From: Ophiocordyceps camponoti-saundersi (nom. inval.)
Taxonomy: Eukaryota > Ascomycota > Sordariomycetes > Hypocreales > Ophiocordycipitaceae
Assembly (NCBI GenBank): GCA_003339415.1
Contig: PDHQ01000249.1
Coordinates: forward strand, 1 to 51,530
Reading direction: 5' to 3'
Length of the DNA: 51,530 nucleotides
A program made the position numbers and the translations under genes. How positions within the stretch are numbered: the stretch's first letter is position 1; the number at the start of each line of letters is the position of its first letter. Below are positions 34,980-48,800 of the stretch, one piece after another. Under the pieces are notes generated by a model. That model did not search any database. It had not been told where the DNA came from and was given only the letters and a program-made list of their open reading frames with translations.

Positions 34980-37900
34980 CGATAAAAGAGAACACGCGCC
35001 TAGTATAAGGCGCGATCTAAAAGAAAAAGGTAAGATATTAGCGGCGTTAGATTCGCTATTTAATTCGGAGTAGGGCTATGCCTAGCCGAGTTCCGGCCGG
35101 GGGTGGTCGCGACCGTAGCGTTTTACGTAGCTTAGGCTATAATAATAGCTTATAAGGAATTTAAATCGGACTAAATCCGGACTTAGATTAATTATATTAC
35201 GCGTAAGGAAATTAAAAATATTATTATTATTACTTTTCGTAAATTATTATATTTAAAGATAATAAAATAAGGAGGATACTAAATATAGGTATAGGTTATA
35301 TTAGCTTTAACTTTATTATATAACTTAGAAAAAAAGCTTCCTTTATATTATAAGAAAGAAATTATTATTCGCTTAGCGAATATAATAGATAATATTATAA
35401 ATAAGATAGTATATAATATTATATAAGCTATTAATACCGCTATTCGCTTTAACTTATACCTAGCTATACGCCGCCTTAATAATAAAGATATTAAACTTAC
35501 TTTTAATAAGGATATAGCTACCTTTACCTAAAACCTAAGCTAGGTTACGCTTATTTTCGGCGATAAGGCGACTATTACGGATAAGATCTATAACGTTATT
35601 ACTAAGAGACTTCCTTTAAACCTTACTATTAAGAAACGCGATAACTTTCTTAATAAGATAGTATAAGTTAATAAAGTACCCGTAGCTTATTTATAAGCGC
35701 TTAAGCTTTAGCTTAGATTTACTAAGATAGCGGTTATTATTAGCTTTAAATTATTAGTTAATACTAATAAATTTTATAATAATAAGCTAGCTATTAATAC
35801 TTAAATCTTTTATACGAAGCTATTCTCGGATATAGTCCGCCCCTAGCAATACTATAATTATTATTATTTTAGGTATATCGCTAAAATATATAAATACCCT
35901 AAGCTTTATAATAAGTATAAAGTAACTAATTATAAAAATAAGGATAATTATTATACTAAAATTAGAGGATACCTATTCTATTATATCTCTTATAGCGGGG
36001 ATTACCTTATATAGTTTAAGCTTTACCTTATCGCTATTAAATACTAAGATTAGGCGAAAACTTACTATAAGAGATAATTAGTTAAATTTACTAAGCCTAG
36101 CTTATAGTTTATCTTATAACCGATAAAATTAATAATAACTAAGGATATTATTATATATAGTATATCCTTAAGCTAGTTTATTATTAGAAAAAAGTATAGA
36201 TAACCCCTAAGCTTTAGAGGGGGCCGCCCCGCTACTAAAATATAGGTAATTAAGGATACCCCCGAGGTAATAAGATACTTTATTTAACGGGCCCGGAGTA
36301 CCTCCCTCCCCTAAGATATAAATAGCGTCCTACTTATATAAACTATCGATAAACTAGCTTTATTTCTAATTTAACTTAATTTTACTATCTAAGAGAGCGT
36401 AAAAATACTAATTACCCTAGCCCTAGCCCGGACCTAAATAAGATTTATAACTAAGCTATAAAGAAATTATAGCGAAGAAACTAATATTATTATAACTATT
36501 TCCTTATATTTATAAAAGTCCTTTCTTAGAATATAAATAAGCGTACTAAGCTAGCTAAGCTAGTATTTAATAATAAATCGGATTATAATATTATTACTTT
36601 CTAGGAAACTATTAGCTATTTTAGCGCTAAGCCTTCTCCGCCTAAAACTTTACCTTACCGCCTTATTTATAATAGCGGCCGTACTTTAGTTTATATTTAT
36701 AAAAGATACGATATATTTACTTAGTTCTTAGAAATAGGGGAGAACTAAATAAGTATTACTTTCCGCTCCGGATTTTAGTTTATTTCTATTTACTCTCCCC
36801 TTAATACTCCCCGTAGCGGTAGCCTCTTAATTTTTTAAAACCTTCCTCTAAACCCTAACCGTATCTTAGCCGGCGATTTTAACTTATATTACCCGCTTTA
36901 AGACCGTTATAAGAGGCTTTCCGATAATTTAAACTAGCTAATTTATAAGATAACTAAGCTATAATTTTAGCTCTTTACCCTAAAAGGAGAATATACCTAA
37001 ATTTTCTATAAATATAAGGATAGTATATTAAACTTAGTTTAAGCTATAGCGGACTTATATATATATTATATTAGTCTAGACCTTAACCTTACTAAATCTA
37101 ACTATATCCCTTAGTCTCTTATAATTAGTATCTTTATACTTATAATAGCGTATATACCGCGCTTATAGTAAAAATATACGGACCTAGACCTAATTTACTA
37201 TAAATCTTTAGCTAAAATTACCCTTTTACTTTCCCTTTTTATTAACTTAATAAAGATTAATAACGCCCTTAACTAACTTTACTAAAAATTATAACTTATT
37301 ATTAACTAGATAATACCGTTTATCGCCTTTTCCTATTCTCGTAAAGCGGCGTAGTTTACCCTAGCTATAGCCTTAGCTACTTAAATAGCTAAGCGGGCTT
37401 AGCGTAAATATAGGTCCCTCTTTTTAGACTCCTTTTAATAATAGCTTTAGGAAATAGCTTTTACTTAGAAAACGGCCGTAAACTTAGTAAGATATACTTA
37501 TTAGCGATCTTTCCTTTATATTATTACTAGCTTACTTTTTAAGTTTTAATATATTAAGCGTTAAGCTTATATTTAAAATAATCTCCCTTAAGATTTAGTC
37601 TATCTCCTTACGCTAAGGATAACCGATAGATCTTAAACTAATAGCTATATAGCTAAAGCTAATATCTTAGCTAATCGGTTTTTTTCTTAGCTTTATAATA
37701 TACCCCTAACTAACGCTAAACCGCCTAAACTTAAGTTTTTTATTAATATTAAAATTACTTAGACTAATATCTTTATAATACTTAAGTTAATAACCTCCTA
37801 GAAGGTAGCTAAAGTAAATAATATTCCCGCTAGATTTCTTAAGATATACTACCTTATCTTTACTACCTAGCTAGCTATAATTTTCTAAGTATATATATAA

Positions 37901-39900
37901 TTTAGTTACTTCCCGCCTTAATTACGGTTTACTATTATAATTATCTTACGTAAGTTTAGAAAAAAGCCGGAAACTTACTAAGAAATAGGTACTTATAAGC
38001 TTATATCCTTACTATATTATTTAGGTAAAATCTTAAAAATTATAATAAGATAATAAATTACCGAGGCCGCGGAGTTATACTAACTCCTCCCTAAGGGCTA
38101 GATAGGTAATAAGCGGAACCGGTCTACGAAGCTAGCTATCTTTATAATTACTAAGCTTATTTAAGCTACTTAGGCTAGGAAAAAAATAGCGTCTTTCCTA
38201 TAACTTAATATTAAGGGAGCGTTTAATACTATATACTATAATAAACTTATCGCTAAACTTAGGTATTTAGGATTCCCGGACTAGATTTTAGCTTTCCTTA
38301 GTAGCTATTTATAAGACCGCACCTCCTAACTCCGCTTTAATAATAAGATTTTAGAACTATATTAGATTAAGACTAAAATTCCTTAAAGTTCGCCGCTTTC
38401 TATTATTTTATTTATCTTATATATAGCCTTACTTTATAACTAGCTAGTATATAAGGAAGGAATATAGGTAATTAGTTTCGTAGATAATATAAACTTTCTA
38501 AATATTAGGCCTAACTTTAAGATAATTATAAGATAGCTCTAAGCTATATAGGTAATATACGAATAATAAGCGCGTAATTACGATATAGAATTTAAGCTAA
38601 AGAAAAGTAAGCTTATATATTTTTCCCGAAAACGTATTTTAAAGATAAACCTAGTCTAATTAGGGGATTATTAAATTTACCTTATTTCTAAGGTAAGACT
38701 CCTAAGCGTTTAGATTTATTAATAGCTATAGTAAAAACCTTATCTATAAATTATACGTATTAAGCTCCTCCGCTAAAACTTTACCCTTTCCTTTTTATCC
38801 GCTTTTACTTAAAGTTACCCCTTTACTTAAGCTTACGAACTTTATATAAAAGTTATCCGGTTACTTATCGTATATATTATTATTATATTTTATACTATTA
38901 CCCTTATAAGCGAAAACTTATTAAGCTTAGCTAAAGCTTTAAAATTAGAATAGTTATAATACTTTAAGATAGTACTTAAAGCTTATAAGGCTACGCTTAT
39001 TTATTACCTCGAAGCTAAGTTTTAGGTTCCCCTACTTAATCTTTACTTAAATAAAAAGAAAACTAATACCCTCCGCCGCTTAAAAGATACGACGATATTA
39101 GATAAGATTTAAACTACTTTTAGAGATATCTTAAGGTTTCTATCGCGCTTCCCCCTTTATCGACTAATAAAACGATAGAGAGCTAGGTAGCTGCTAAAAG
39201 AATATATATATTAAGTCTAAACGTAGATAAGATACGATATATTACCTTTAGATAAAAAGTTTACGATAAACCTTCTCTATTAGGATTAGAAAGTATAGTA
39301 AGAGGACTTCGAAGACTAACTATATATAAGATATTTTAAGCTTACCTTATTTTCTTTTAACTTCCCGCTTTATTTTAATAAGCCGAAATTACTTAAAAGA
39401 TATAGAAACTTACTAAAATATATTAGTACTATAATTATATAACTCCGTATAAGTAAAATTAGTCTTAGAGAGTTCCTTTTTTATAGGTATATATTAGAAA
39501 TAGTCTCCTCTTTATATTAATACGGAACCGGATTAAAGAATACTTACTATTTACTCTTTAAATACCCTTAACTAGTTAAATAGCGCTATAAACTACCTTA
39601 GCCTATCTCCTTTAATACTAAACTATAATTAAAGCTTAACTACTACTTATTAGCGACTATAATCGTAAAGTAAATACTCTAATATACTAACTTATACTAA
39701 TTCTAGCTCGCTAATATATTTTATACTAATACTTTTAAGTTTAATTAAGGCTAGATATAGCCTTATCTTATATAAATTACTATAACTATAATATTATTAA
39801 TTTACCCGCCCTATTTACGATTTACTTTATATCTTAAAAGAATCTATATTTACTAAGTTTAAGTTATTATCTCCTCCCCTATTTAATAACCCCTTAACTT
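34980..39900 (+). pseudogene. LINE-type non-LTR retrotransposon, RIP-inactivated
   Basis: A GC-richer leader (34,980-35,290) is followed by an ORF1-like frame carrying Cys-x2-Cys-x4-His-x4-Cys zinc-knuckle spacing at 35,850-35,891 (Cys and His codons now Tyr) and one or two further knuckles up to 36,000. ORF2 then shows an AP-endonuclease motif A-G-D-F-N at 36,869-36,883 and reverse transcriptase with a K-G-A-F-N block near 38,215, P-x-S-S-P-L-S near 38,385 and catalytic F-V-D-D at 38,477-38,488 (last Asp now Asn). This layout matches Tad1/I-type fungal LINEs, which end in RNase H; a possible remnant lies near 39,640-39,800. No poly(A) tail or target duplication was located, so both ends are approximate. 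Confidence 0.8.
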
Positions 39901-39949
39901 TTCTAGCTACCTTATTAGTAGGAGTAATTATAAACTAACGCTAGCCTTA

Positions 39950-41300
39950 TAACGTAAGTTTACTTAGCGTAAAGCTACTAAAACTTAAGGTAAGGCGCGT
40001 TTTACTTAGAGTTACCGTTAGTATAGTAGCTTACGATAAGTTTAGCGTAATAGTTAGCTATAAAGCGGTCGCTTACTATTATAATAAGCTTAAAATAATA
40101 ACTAGCTTAAATAAAGTTACTTATCGCTAAGATAAGCTTAGAGTAATAACTAGATTTAGCGTAGTAATAGGCTATATATTACTAAGGGTAGTTATCGTTA
40201 GCGTTAGTTTATTATCCTTATTAAAGAATAACTTATCTAACCTTAAGATTTTTAGATATTTCTACGATAGCTTATAACCGCGGAGCCCTTTACGCCTCCT
40301 TAATACTCCGCTAAAATATAGCCTAAGTTTATATTTTTCTAATAACTTTAGGTTAGTAAGAGGTAAGTTATATTAGAAACTAAGTAATTAGAACTCCTAG
40401 CTAATACCGGGTAACTAAGTAATTTAAAGCTAGGTAACTCTAAGCGTTTAAGAGATATAAAATTTAGCTAAATCTATTCTTATTATAATAGTGCTATAAT
40501 TTACTATAGCTACGTAAATATTAGTAGCTACTATAATAGCTACCGCCTTAACTAAAGTTTTCTTTATTATAAGTAACTTAGCTACCCTTTTACTAATTAG
40601 GCTTATCTTTACTATATTTAGTGCTAGTATAGCCTCTAATTTTAGAACTTTATTATCGCCGAAATTAACTTAATATAAGCTCCCTCCCTCGCTCTCCTTA
40701 AGGTATACCTTAGTAAGATATAAACGCTCTAAGTTAATAGTTAGAATAGGTAATAAGTTATCGTTATTATTATCTATATCTAATATAATTATAGGAGTTT
40801 TAGGCGTAGCGCGGGCCTTCTTTTTAATAGGGCGCGTTTAAATTATAATAAGAGATATCTATCTTTTACTTTTACCTTTTAAAAGCGCTATAAGCGCTAT
40901 TTTAGTAAGCTTTATTATTACTAGCTTATATATCCTACTTACCTTATAAGTTACGTTTACCTTTACCTTAAGCGGAGCCTAGGCTAGCTATCTTAGCTTT
41001 TTAAGTACTGCTATTACCTTCTCGCTTAAGTTTAGTATATTATAAGCTATACTTATAAAGCTTAAAGTTTATTAATTAATATAGGCGTTAACTTACTTTA
41101 AAATAGCGTAGATTAACTTAAGTATAGAGATAGATATCTCCCCCCCCTCTCCCTCTACCTCCTTTACCTTTTTTACGACCTTAGTATAGATACCCCTTAG
41201 GGCGTTCTTTACCTTAACTATATTTTTATAAGTATAGCTTTAGCTTAAATCTTAAATTAAAGTAAGATCCTCCTTAGCTATAGCTTATACCCCTCTAAAT
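39950..41300 (-). pseudogene. Unidentified minus-strand coding relic
   Basis: Purines predominate on the minus strand (for example GAGCGAGGGAGGGAG near 40,687) and one minus-strand frame reads for several hundred codons with stops only at TAA/TAG positions that could be former Gln or Trp. The content is Lys/Arg- and Leu-rich with acidic patches. I do not recognise the protein. It could be the ORF1 of a LINE lying head-on to the plus-strand LINE, with the GC-rich segment at 41,660-42,060 as its leader; this is inference. Confidence 0.35.
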
Positions 41301-41659
41301 TTTTATTACTTATTATAATATTTAGCTTATATAATATATAATTTCTTAGTATTATTTTTAAATTAAAGATATATAAATATATAAGTAAAATTTATCCGGG
41401 TATAAGTAATATACGCGCGCGCGTTTATAGCTATTATATATTAGCTTAATCTTATTAATATATAGCCCGAATAGGGCGTAACTTACTTAGCTAATTTTAA
41501 TAGCTAGTATATAAATAGTAAATACGGTTTTAAATAAATTTAGAGATATAACTATTATAAAGCGTAGCTTATTTATTACTAGTTTTTATATTATAATTAT
41601 AAGCTATTACTATTATAATAAAAAAAGTTAAGGCTAATATTATTTATAAAAAAAAAGAG

Positions 41660-42060
41660 CCCTGCGCTATATAAGCTATAAGATTTTATACCCTACGGTA
41701 GCTTACTTACTAATTATAGGGCGCCGCGGTATATACCGGTATATACCTCTCTATTTTATAGTAATATATACCTCCTCCCTTTACTGGGGTTTTAGCCTAT
41801 ATTTGCCCTTTCGTAGCTAAGGTTCGCGGCCGCTTCCGTCTTAGCGACCCCTAAACCCCGGCTCGATCTACCCTAAACCCGCTACTATAACCTAGCGGAC
41901 TAGCACGAGGCCCGCTATAGCACCCTCTCCTTACTTATTATTCTTACCTTACTAGCTACCGACTATTTAGTAAGGGGTTTTCCCCCGGGCCCGGCCCGGT
42001 TTTTCCCCTCTTCCTACCCTCTATATACTTAGATACCTTATAAGTCCCTAGAGTAATTTA
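41660..42060. other. GC-richer pocket within RIP DNA
   Basis: About 400 bases have many CpG and CpC (for example GGGCCCGGCCCGG near 41,987) but very few CpA or TpG, so they were RIP-altered and only look GC-rich because CpG and CpC are poor RIP substrates. Candidate: leader of a minus-strand retroelement. Two single CCCTAAACCC-like words occur but do not form a telomere array. Confidence 0.4.
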
Positions 42061-42899
42061 ATATATATATATATTTATAATATAACTTTAGCTATATATT
42101 ATTTCTTTACCTTTAAACTTTTTTAAATAATTTAGGAAAAAATTATAGCTAAGAAAGAAAAAGCTTAAAAGTTTAATATTTATAAAAAAGTAAAGAAACC
42201 TTACCTTTTTAGAAATAAATTTCCTTTTATATAATACGGAGAAATAAAGCTAGTTAGAAAATATTTATTATATTAAAATAATTCCTAAAAAACTAAGTTA
42301 CTTATTATAATTAAATATTTCTTAACTAATTTAAATATAATTATAAATTATAATTAATTATTTAAATAAGTAAATTAACTAAAGTATATATTTAATAATA
42401 CCCCTTACTTATTTAAAATTCTTTTAAAAAACTAGCTAGCTTTTATTTAAAAATACTTTTAAATTATAAATAATAATAAAAGAAAAAATATATAATTTAC
42501 TTTATTAGAAAAAGTTAAGGAAAATATTAAAATTCCTTTTTAAGAAAAAAGTAAGAAAGAAAACCCCTTTTAAGAGAAAGGTAAGGAAAAGGCTAAGTTC
42601 TTTTTACTAGATAAAAATAAGAAAATCTTTACGCTAAAAAAATCCTCTCCGAAAAGAGAACTATTTACCTTAAAGAAGAATATTTCTAGGAAATAATATT
42701 TTTTAAATCCTCTTATATTATTATTTAATTCGAAAAAACCTTAACTACTTTTCTTAGAAAAAAAAAGCTAATATAGATAATTAATAATATTCTTTATTTT
42801 TATTATATTTATTTTTAAAACTTAAATTTAAACTTAAATAATAATTTATAATTATATAATTAATTAAATTTATAAAAACTATTTAAATAATAAGTTTAG
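42061..42899. other. AT/purine-rich relic of unknown origin
   Basis: One plus-strand frame is very Lys-rich (42,120-42,200 and 42,480-42,680, repeated AAGAAA/AAGGAA) and might be a decayed coding segment upstream of the gypsy element, or part of its gag or LTR. There are no recognisable motifs. Confidence 0.35.
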
Positions 42900-45800
42900 T
42901 AATTATTAAGGTCTAGCCCTTATATTATATTCGAGTTATTAACTTAAATATTAAACTTATAAATTAGCCTCGCGATTAAATAATAAGGCTGCCGCTATCT
43001 AGCTTAAAAGCTTATAGCGGAAAGATTAAACGGAACGGAATATAAAGGATAGTTAAATAGGAAGATAAACAGGCTTTAAAAGAAAGAGCGGTATATATAG
43101 CTATTTAGCACGCTAGAGTATAGCTTTCTTAGAAGCTCTCTATATATAATTATTATTATATATAGCTTAGTAAATAAATATCCCTTTAACTAGTCCCTTA
43201 ATAAAATTATATATCTTTTTTTATAAACTTTAACTTTTATTTTTAATATTAATAAATTTATTAGATTAAATCGGATTAAAATAGCTAATATATAAAATTA
43301 AATAGAAAAGCTTTAGTAATTTTAATTTAGCTTTAGCGGATATTAATAGCTTTTATAGCGAGAGCTATAAGTTTAATAATTAGAATAATAAATATAAATA
43401 ATATAATATATAATAAAAAATAGGAAGGAATATTATTAATAAATATTAAAATATATAAAATAATATTTTAAAAAATAAACTAACGCCTTTCTTATAAATA
43501 AGGAAGCGGAGTAAAAAGCTATATTATAAAAGGCGTAAACTACTATCTAATAATAAGCTATAACTTTCCTTATAATTAAAAAAGTAAAATATATATAATA
43601 ACTTATAACTATATATATAGACGCTTTTAAGGAAATCTTATAAATAGACTTTATTAAACTAACTTTTACTAAAGCTACGCTTAACTAAGTATAGATCGAT
43701 ATAGCCCTTATAAGGTAAAAAGAACCTTAGCTTAAGTAAGATAAATTATTAGATTTTTTCTATTTTTTATAAGTTAACTAATTTATTAATATAATATAAA
43801 TAAACTTTAAAGTAATGCTAAAAATATAAATTATATTTAAGTATAAATTTTAAACTATTTTCCTAAGGATAAAATATAGAAAATATTAGCCTTTTAATAA
43901 TTTAGTAGCCCTAATAAGAAAAGGCGCTTAAAAGATTTCTTTAACTACTTTTATTAAACTTTTAGTAATATTTAAGAATATATAAAAGCTTAAGATAAGC
44001 TTTAAACCTTAGTTTATTATAATAAAGAAATATTTAGTAGCTTTATCCTTAAATTTAAGAAGGTTTTAATAACCGCTATTAGATTTATAAGTTAGGATAA
44101 TTTTATAAAATTAACTTAGCTATATAAGGCTTTTTTCCTAATATTTTAAGACTTTTTAGTTATTATTAATATATTTTATAAATATTCCTTATTTATTAAT
44201 CGCTTATAAGGTTTTATTTAATTTTTTAAATAAACTTTATATTTTCCTAAGGCGGCTAAAAAATACTAACCTAATATAAATATATATATAAAAGGCGCTA
44301 AGGGCGTTCCCGTAAATCTTAATATAGGAAAAGATATAAATAGGGATATCCTAATAAATATAATAAGAGATAAGAAAAAGAAAAAGCTAAAAGGGAAAAA
44401 TAGCGGCTATAATAAAACTCCCGCTTAGATCTTATAGAATACTTTTTAAGCTAAGTAAATAAAAAGATTAATACTAAAATAATATAAAATATTAAGCTTT
44501 TATATTAAGTATAGAATAAATATATATCTTATATATAATTATAATTTCTAACCTTTATAAAAGCTATAGTAAAAAGCTTTAGAAGATATTTATATTAACT
44601 ATATAGAAATCTTACTTTAAGTTAAGGAATATAACTTTAATAATAATTAAGGAAAAAATAGCTCCGGGATATTATAGTATTTCGGAGGATAAGGTAATAT
44701 AAATAGAGGAAAAGAAAAATATCTTTTATTTTAAATTATAAGCTTTATTTACTAAGATTCTTATAATCTTAAATAACTTAAAATTAATAAATATATTAGT
44801 TAATAAAGGCTATAAAAGCTATTTTATAATATACTTATAGCTAATATAAAATTTACGAATATTAATAAAAAAAATCCTAGCTTAATAAGTAAAAAGGGCG
44901 GTAATAAGCGGACTAAAAATATTAAATATCGCCTAGCTCTCGCTTAAGGTAAATAGCTTTAGTAATTAATTATAATATATATAATATTAAATCTTAATTT
45001 CCTAATTATCCTTAGTAAGCTTTAGCTATAATATATAAAATTTAACTTAGTCCCTTATAAAAAATAAATATAATATAGAAATTTATAATAATAAGTATAA
45101 GTTACTAATACTCGCTCTTAACTAGTAAAAGAGATCTTAAATATTATATACCTTTATAGCTTAACTTTTATTAGAAAAGTAAAAATAAGATAGAAGGAAC
45201 TATATTATTAAAAGAAAAACCTTATTAAATATTTAGAAATTTAAGCGGTAAGAGTTAAAAATATAAGAAAGGCGTTATAAAATAAAATTCTCTTAATAGA
45301 TAACTAACTATAAGAATAGATCCTAATAAAATTTTATAATATATTTCCCCTTTTCCGTAAATAAGAAGCGGATAAGTTAAACTTATATAAAAAAGGTATA
45401 AATTACTATATACCGCTTAAAAAGAAATAAATAGTAAAAAACCCTAAATCTTATTTAGTCCCTTTTATAATATATTAAGGGAGGAATTACTTATTCTTAA
45501 AAAGATATTATAAGACTTTTTTTAAAAAAGCTTTATTTAACTTAATAGCTTACTTATAAATACCTTAGGCCTTTTTATAAGGAAACTTAGGGGAGGATTA
45601 TAGTTTTATATAAATTTCCGTATATTAAATATAATTATAATCTTAAATAAATATCCGCTCCCTTTACTTAGTAATATCTTTTAGTTACTAGCTAAGTTTT
45701 AATAGCTTATAAAGGTAGATATTATATAAGCTTTTTATAAAGTATAAATTATTAAAAAAGAAAAATAAAAGATAGCGTTTAGGACTTAATATAGCCTTTT

Positions 45801-48800
45801 TAAATAGATAGTTACTTTATTTAAACTTATAAAGGCCTTTATTATTTTCTAAAAATATATTAATAGTATTTTTTTAGTTATATCTTAATAAGTTTTACTT
45901 AGCTTATATTAATAATATTATTATTTACTCTAATAATACTAAGGAGGACTATTTTTATAAGGTACGCTTAGTTTTTTATAAGCTTTAAGAATATAAGCTT
46001 TATTTAGACTTAGATAAGTATAAATTTATAATTAAAAAAGTAAAATATTTAAGATTTATAATACTAGCGGGAGTTAAGCTTTAGGTAAACTTAGAAAAAA
46101 TTAAGATAATTATTAAGTAAGCTATGCTAATTTCCTTTAAGGGCTTTTACGAATTCCTAAGTTTTACTAACTTTTACTAACTTTTTATTATAGATTTTAC
46201 TAAGGTAATAAAACTATTAATAAACTTAATAAAAAAAAGGTTAAGTTTATCTAAAGCTTAGATTAGGAGTAAGCTTTCTAGGAAGTTAAGAATCTATTTA
46301 TAAGAGCCTCTTTATTAATAAAATAAAATTTTAAAAACTTTATATTTTTAAAAGTAAATACTAGCGCTTATATTATAAGAGGTTATCTTTATTAGAAATA
46401 AAATAAATAGAAATAACTAATAGCGTTTTTTTTTATAAAAATAAATATAGCTAAATATAACTATTTTATATATTATAAAGAGATATTAGCGATTATTAGA
46501 TATTTAGAATAATAATATACTAAACTATATAGTTATAATAGCTTTAATATTATTATTAACTATAAAAACTTAAAGTATTTTATAACTTACCGGCACTTTT
46601 TAAAATAATAAGCGCGTTAAGCTAAGTATTTATTATAATTTAACTTTAAGATTTATTATAAACTTAGTAAATAAGCTATAATTTTAAACGCTTTTTCCCG
46701 TAAGGATTAGGATAAACCCTTAACTATAAAGGAGGAAAACGCCTATTTTATATAAATAATTCCTAAAAAAGCCTTATAATTCTACTTATAAGCTATAGTA
46801 ATCGATATTTTAAGGGATTTTACTAATATTTTAGAAAAGGAGAAAGGAGAAAATAGATAGTAAGATATAAGTATAGTAATAAAAAACGCTATAAATTTAT
46901 AATATAACGCTTTACTAAAAACTTAAGTTTTCTTTAATAATAAGCTTTAGGAACTTTAGAATAAGATAATATTATAAGACTCGGTTTTTTAGAAAATATA
47001 TTAAGCTATAATATAAGGAGACCGCTCTCTTTTTTTAAAATTATAGCTTAAGGTTTAAATTATAAATTACTATATTAACGCTAAGGGAAAATTATATTTC
47101 TATAATAAGCTTTAAGTTTTAGGAGCTTCGGTTATTATAATAAAGAATTATAAGATAATACTAGCCTCCCCGCTTAATATATTATAGAATTGTTTTATCT
47201 AAATAATTTATAATTTAGCTTTAGTTATTTATTTTAAGAGGAAAGGTATAATAGCCTTTATAACTTATAACTTTTTTTAGCTATTTTAATAATAATATAT
47301 TTATTATTTTCTTAGGAATTATAAGATTTATAATAAGATTAAAGCTTAGAAATAATATTAAGCTACTTTTTATAAGTTATTACTTACTTTAAATTAATTT
47401 TACTAATATATATAAATAAACTTTATAATAAATTTCCCGCTTACTAAATACGGAAATAAGTATTTATAAGTAATTAAAAACTAATTAAGTAAGGAGATTC
47501 TATTTTAGCTAATATTTTTAATAAACGCTTTACTTTATATAAAGTAGTTTTTTAATATTTTATATAATTTTACTAATAGCTAAGTATTATTATAAGTAAT
47601 AAAGGAATAAACTAAATAAGTAAGTTTTAAAGTTATTTTTATTAATTTTACAAGATAAATTAAATACTTAATATAGCTTATAGTTTATAAACTAATAAAA
47701 AATATAAAAAAATTAATTTAAATATATAATAATAATAATAATAATTTATATACTAATATACTTTATATAGCTTAGAACTATTTTATATATATTCTAAAAA
47801 GGGGAAAAACCGGAGAACTTAAAGTAGAACCCTCCTTTTAAATATTACCTTAGCTTTAAGTTAGACCCCGCTTATACCCGGCACTTTATATATTTAATAA
47901 GTTAAGTATTAATTAATAATTTAAAAGCTAATATTTCCCTTAAAATAAACTTAATAATAGTAAAAATATACGTAAATTAGGTTTAGTATAAACTTTATAT
48001 AGCTTACTTATTCTCTTAGCTATTATTATTATTATAAACTAAATCCCTATATTTAATTAAAGTAGCTTTAATAATCTAATTTATTAAAGCCTTATTAGCG
48101 TAACTTAAGAATATATAAAAGTTTTATTATCTTATAATAAACTTTATAATAGCTAGTCCTAAAAAATAGCTAAATTATTATAGCGGAGCTATAAATAAGT
48201 GCGGAGTTAGAGTTAGAAAAGAAAGTAATATTATATTTACTTTTTAGTATTTCCGCCTTAGCTATTATTAATTTCCGATTAGCGCTAAAGGGGGAAAAAG
48301 GGCGGTATATATAAAATTCTAGTTTATAAACTTTTAAAATTAAGTAATATATATATCTTTCGCCTAATCTTATATTACTCTTATTTTAAAATAAAGTAAA
48401 CTTTACTTAAAGTAAGATTTTTAATAAAAAAAGTAATAATATAATTTTTTCCTATAAATTATAAAATAAGTAAACTTACTTTTTATATATAAAGTAATAA
48501 AATACTTATTATATTATAGCTTTATTATATAATATTTAGTAATATATTTAAGTTAATAATATTTAAAATATTATTAAGGTTAAACTTTTAATATATATAA
48601 TTTAATATTAAAAATCTCCGCTTATATTATTATATTTTTATTATAAATTTAGTTTATATCCGCTATATTATTTATAATAACTATTAAAAAATTTCGCTAA
48701 GTTTTAAAATAATATTTTTTTATATATAATTATATTATTAAAATTTTATCTAATAACTTAATCTTTTTCTAAAAAGCTTCCTTACCGCTTTATTATAAGG

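Noticed and set aside
41845..41885. CCCTAAACCC-like words suggesting an internal telomere repeat
   Set aside because: There are only two isolated words about 30 bp apart, not a tandem array.
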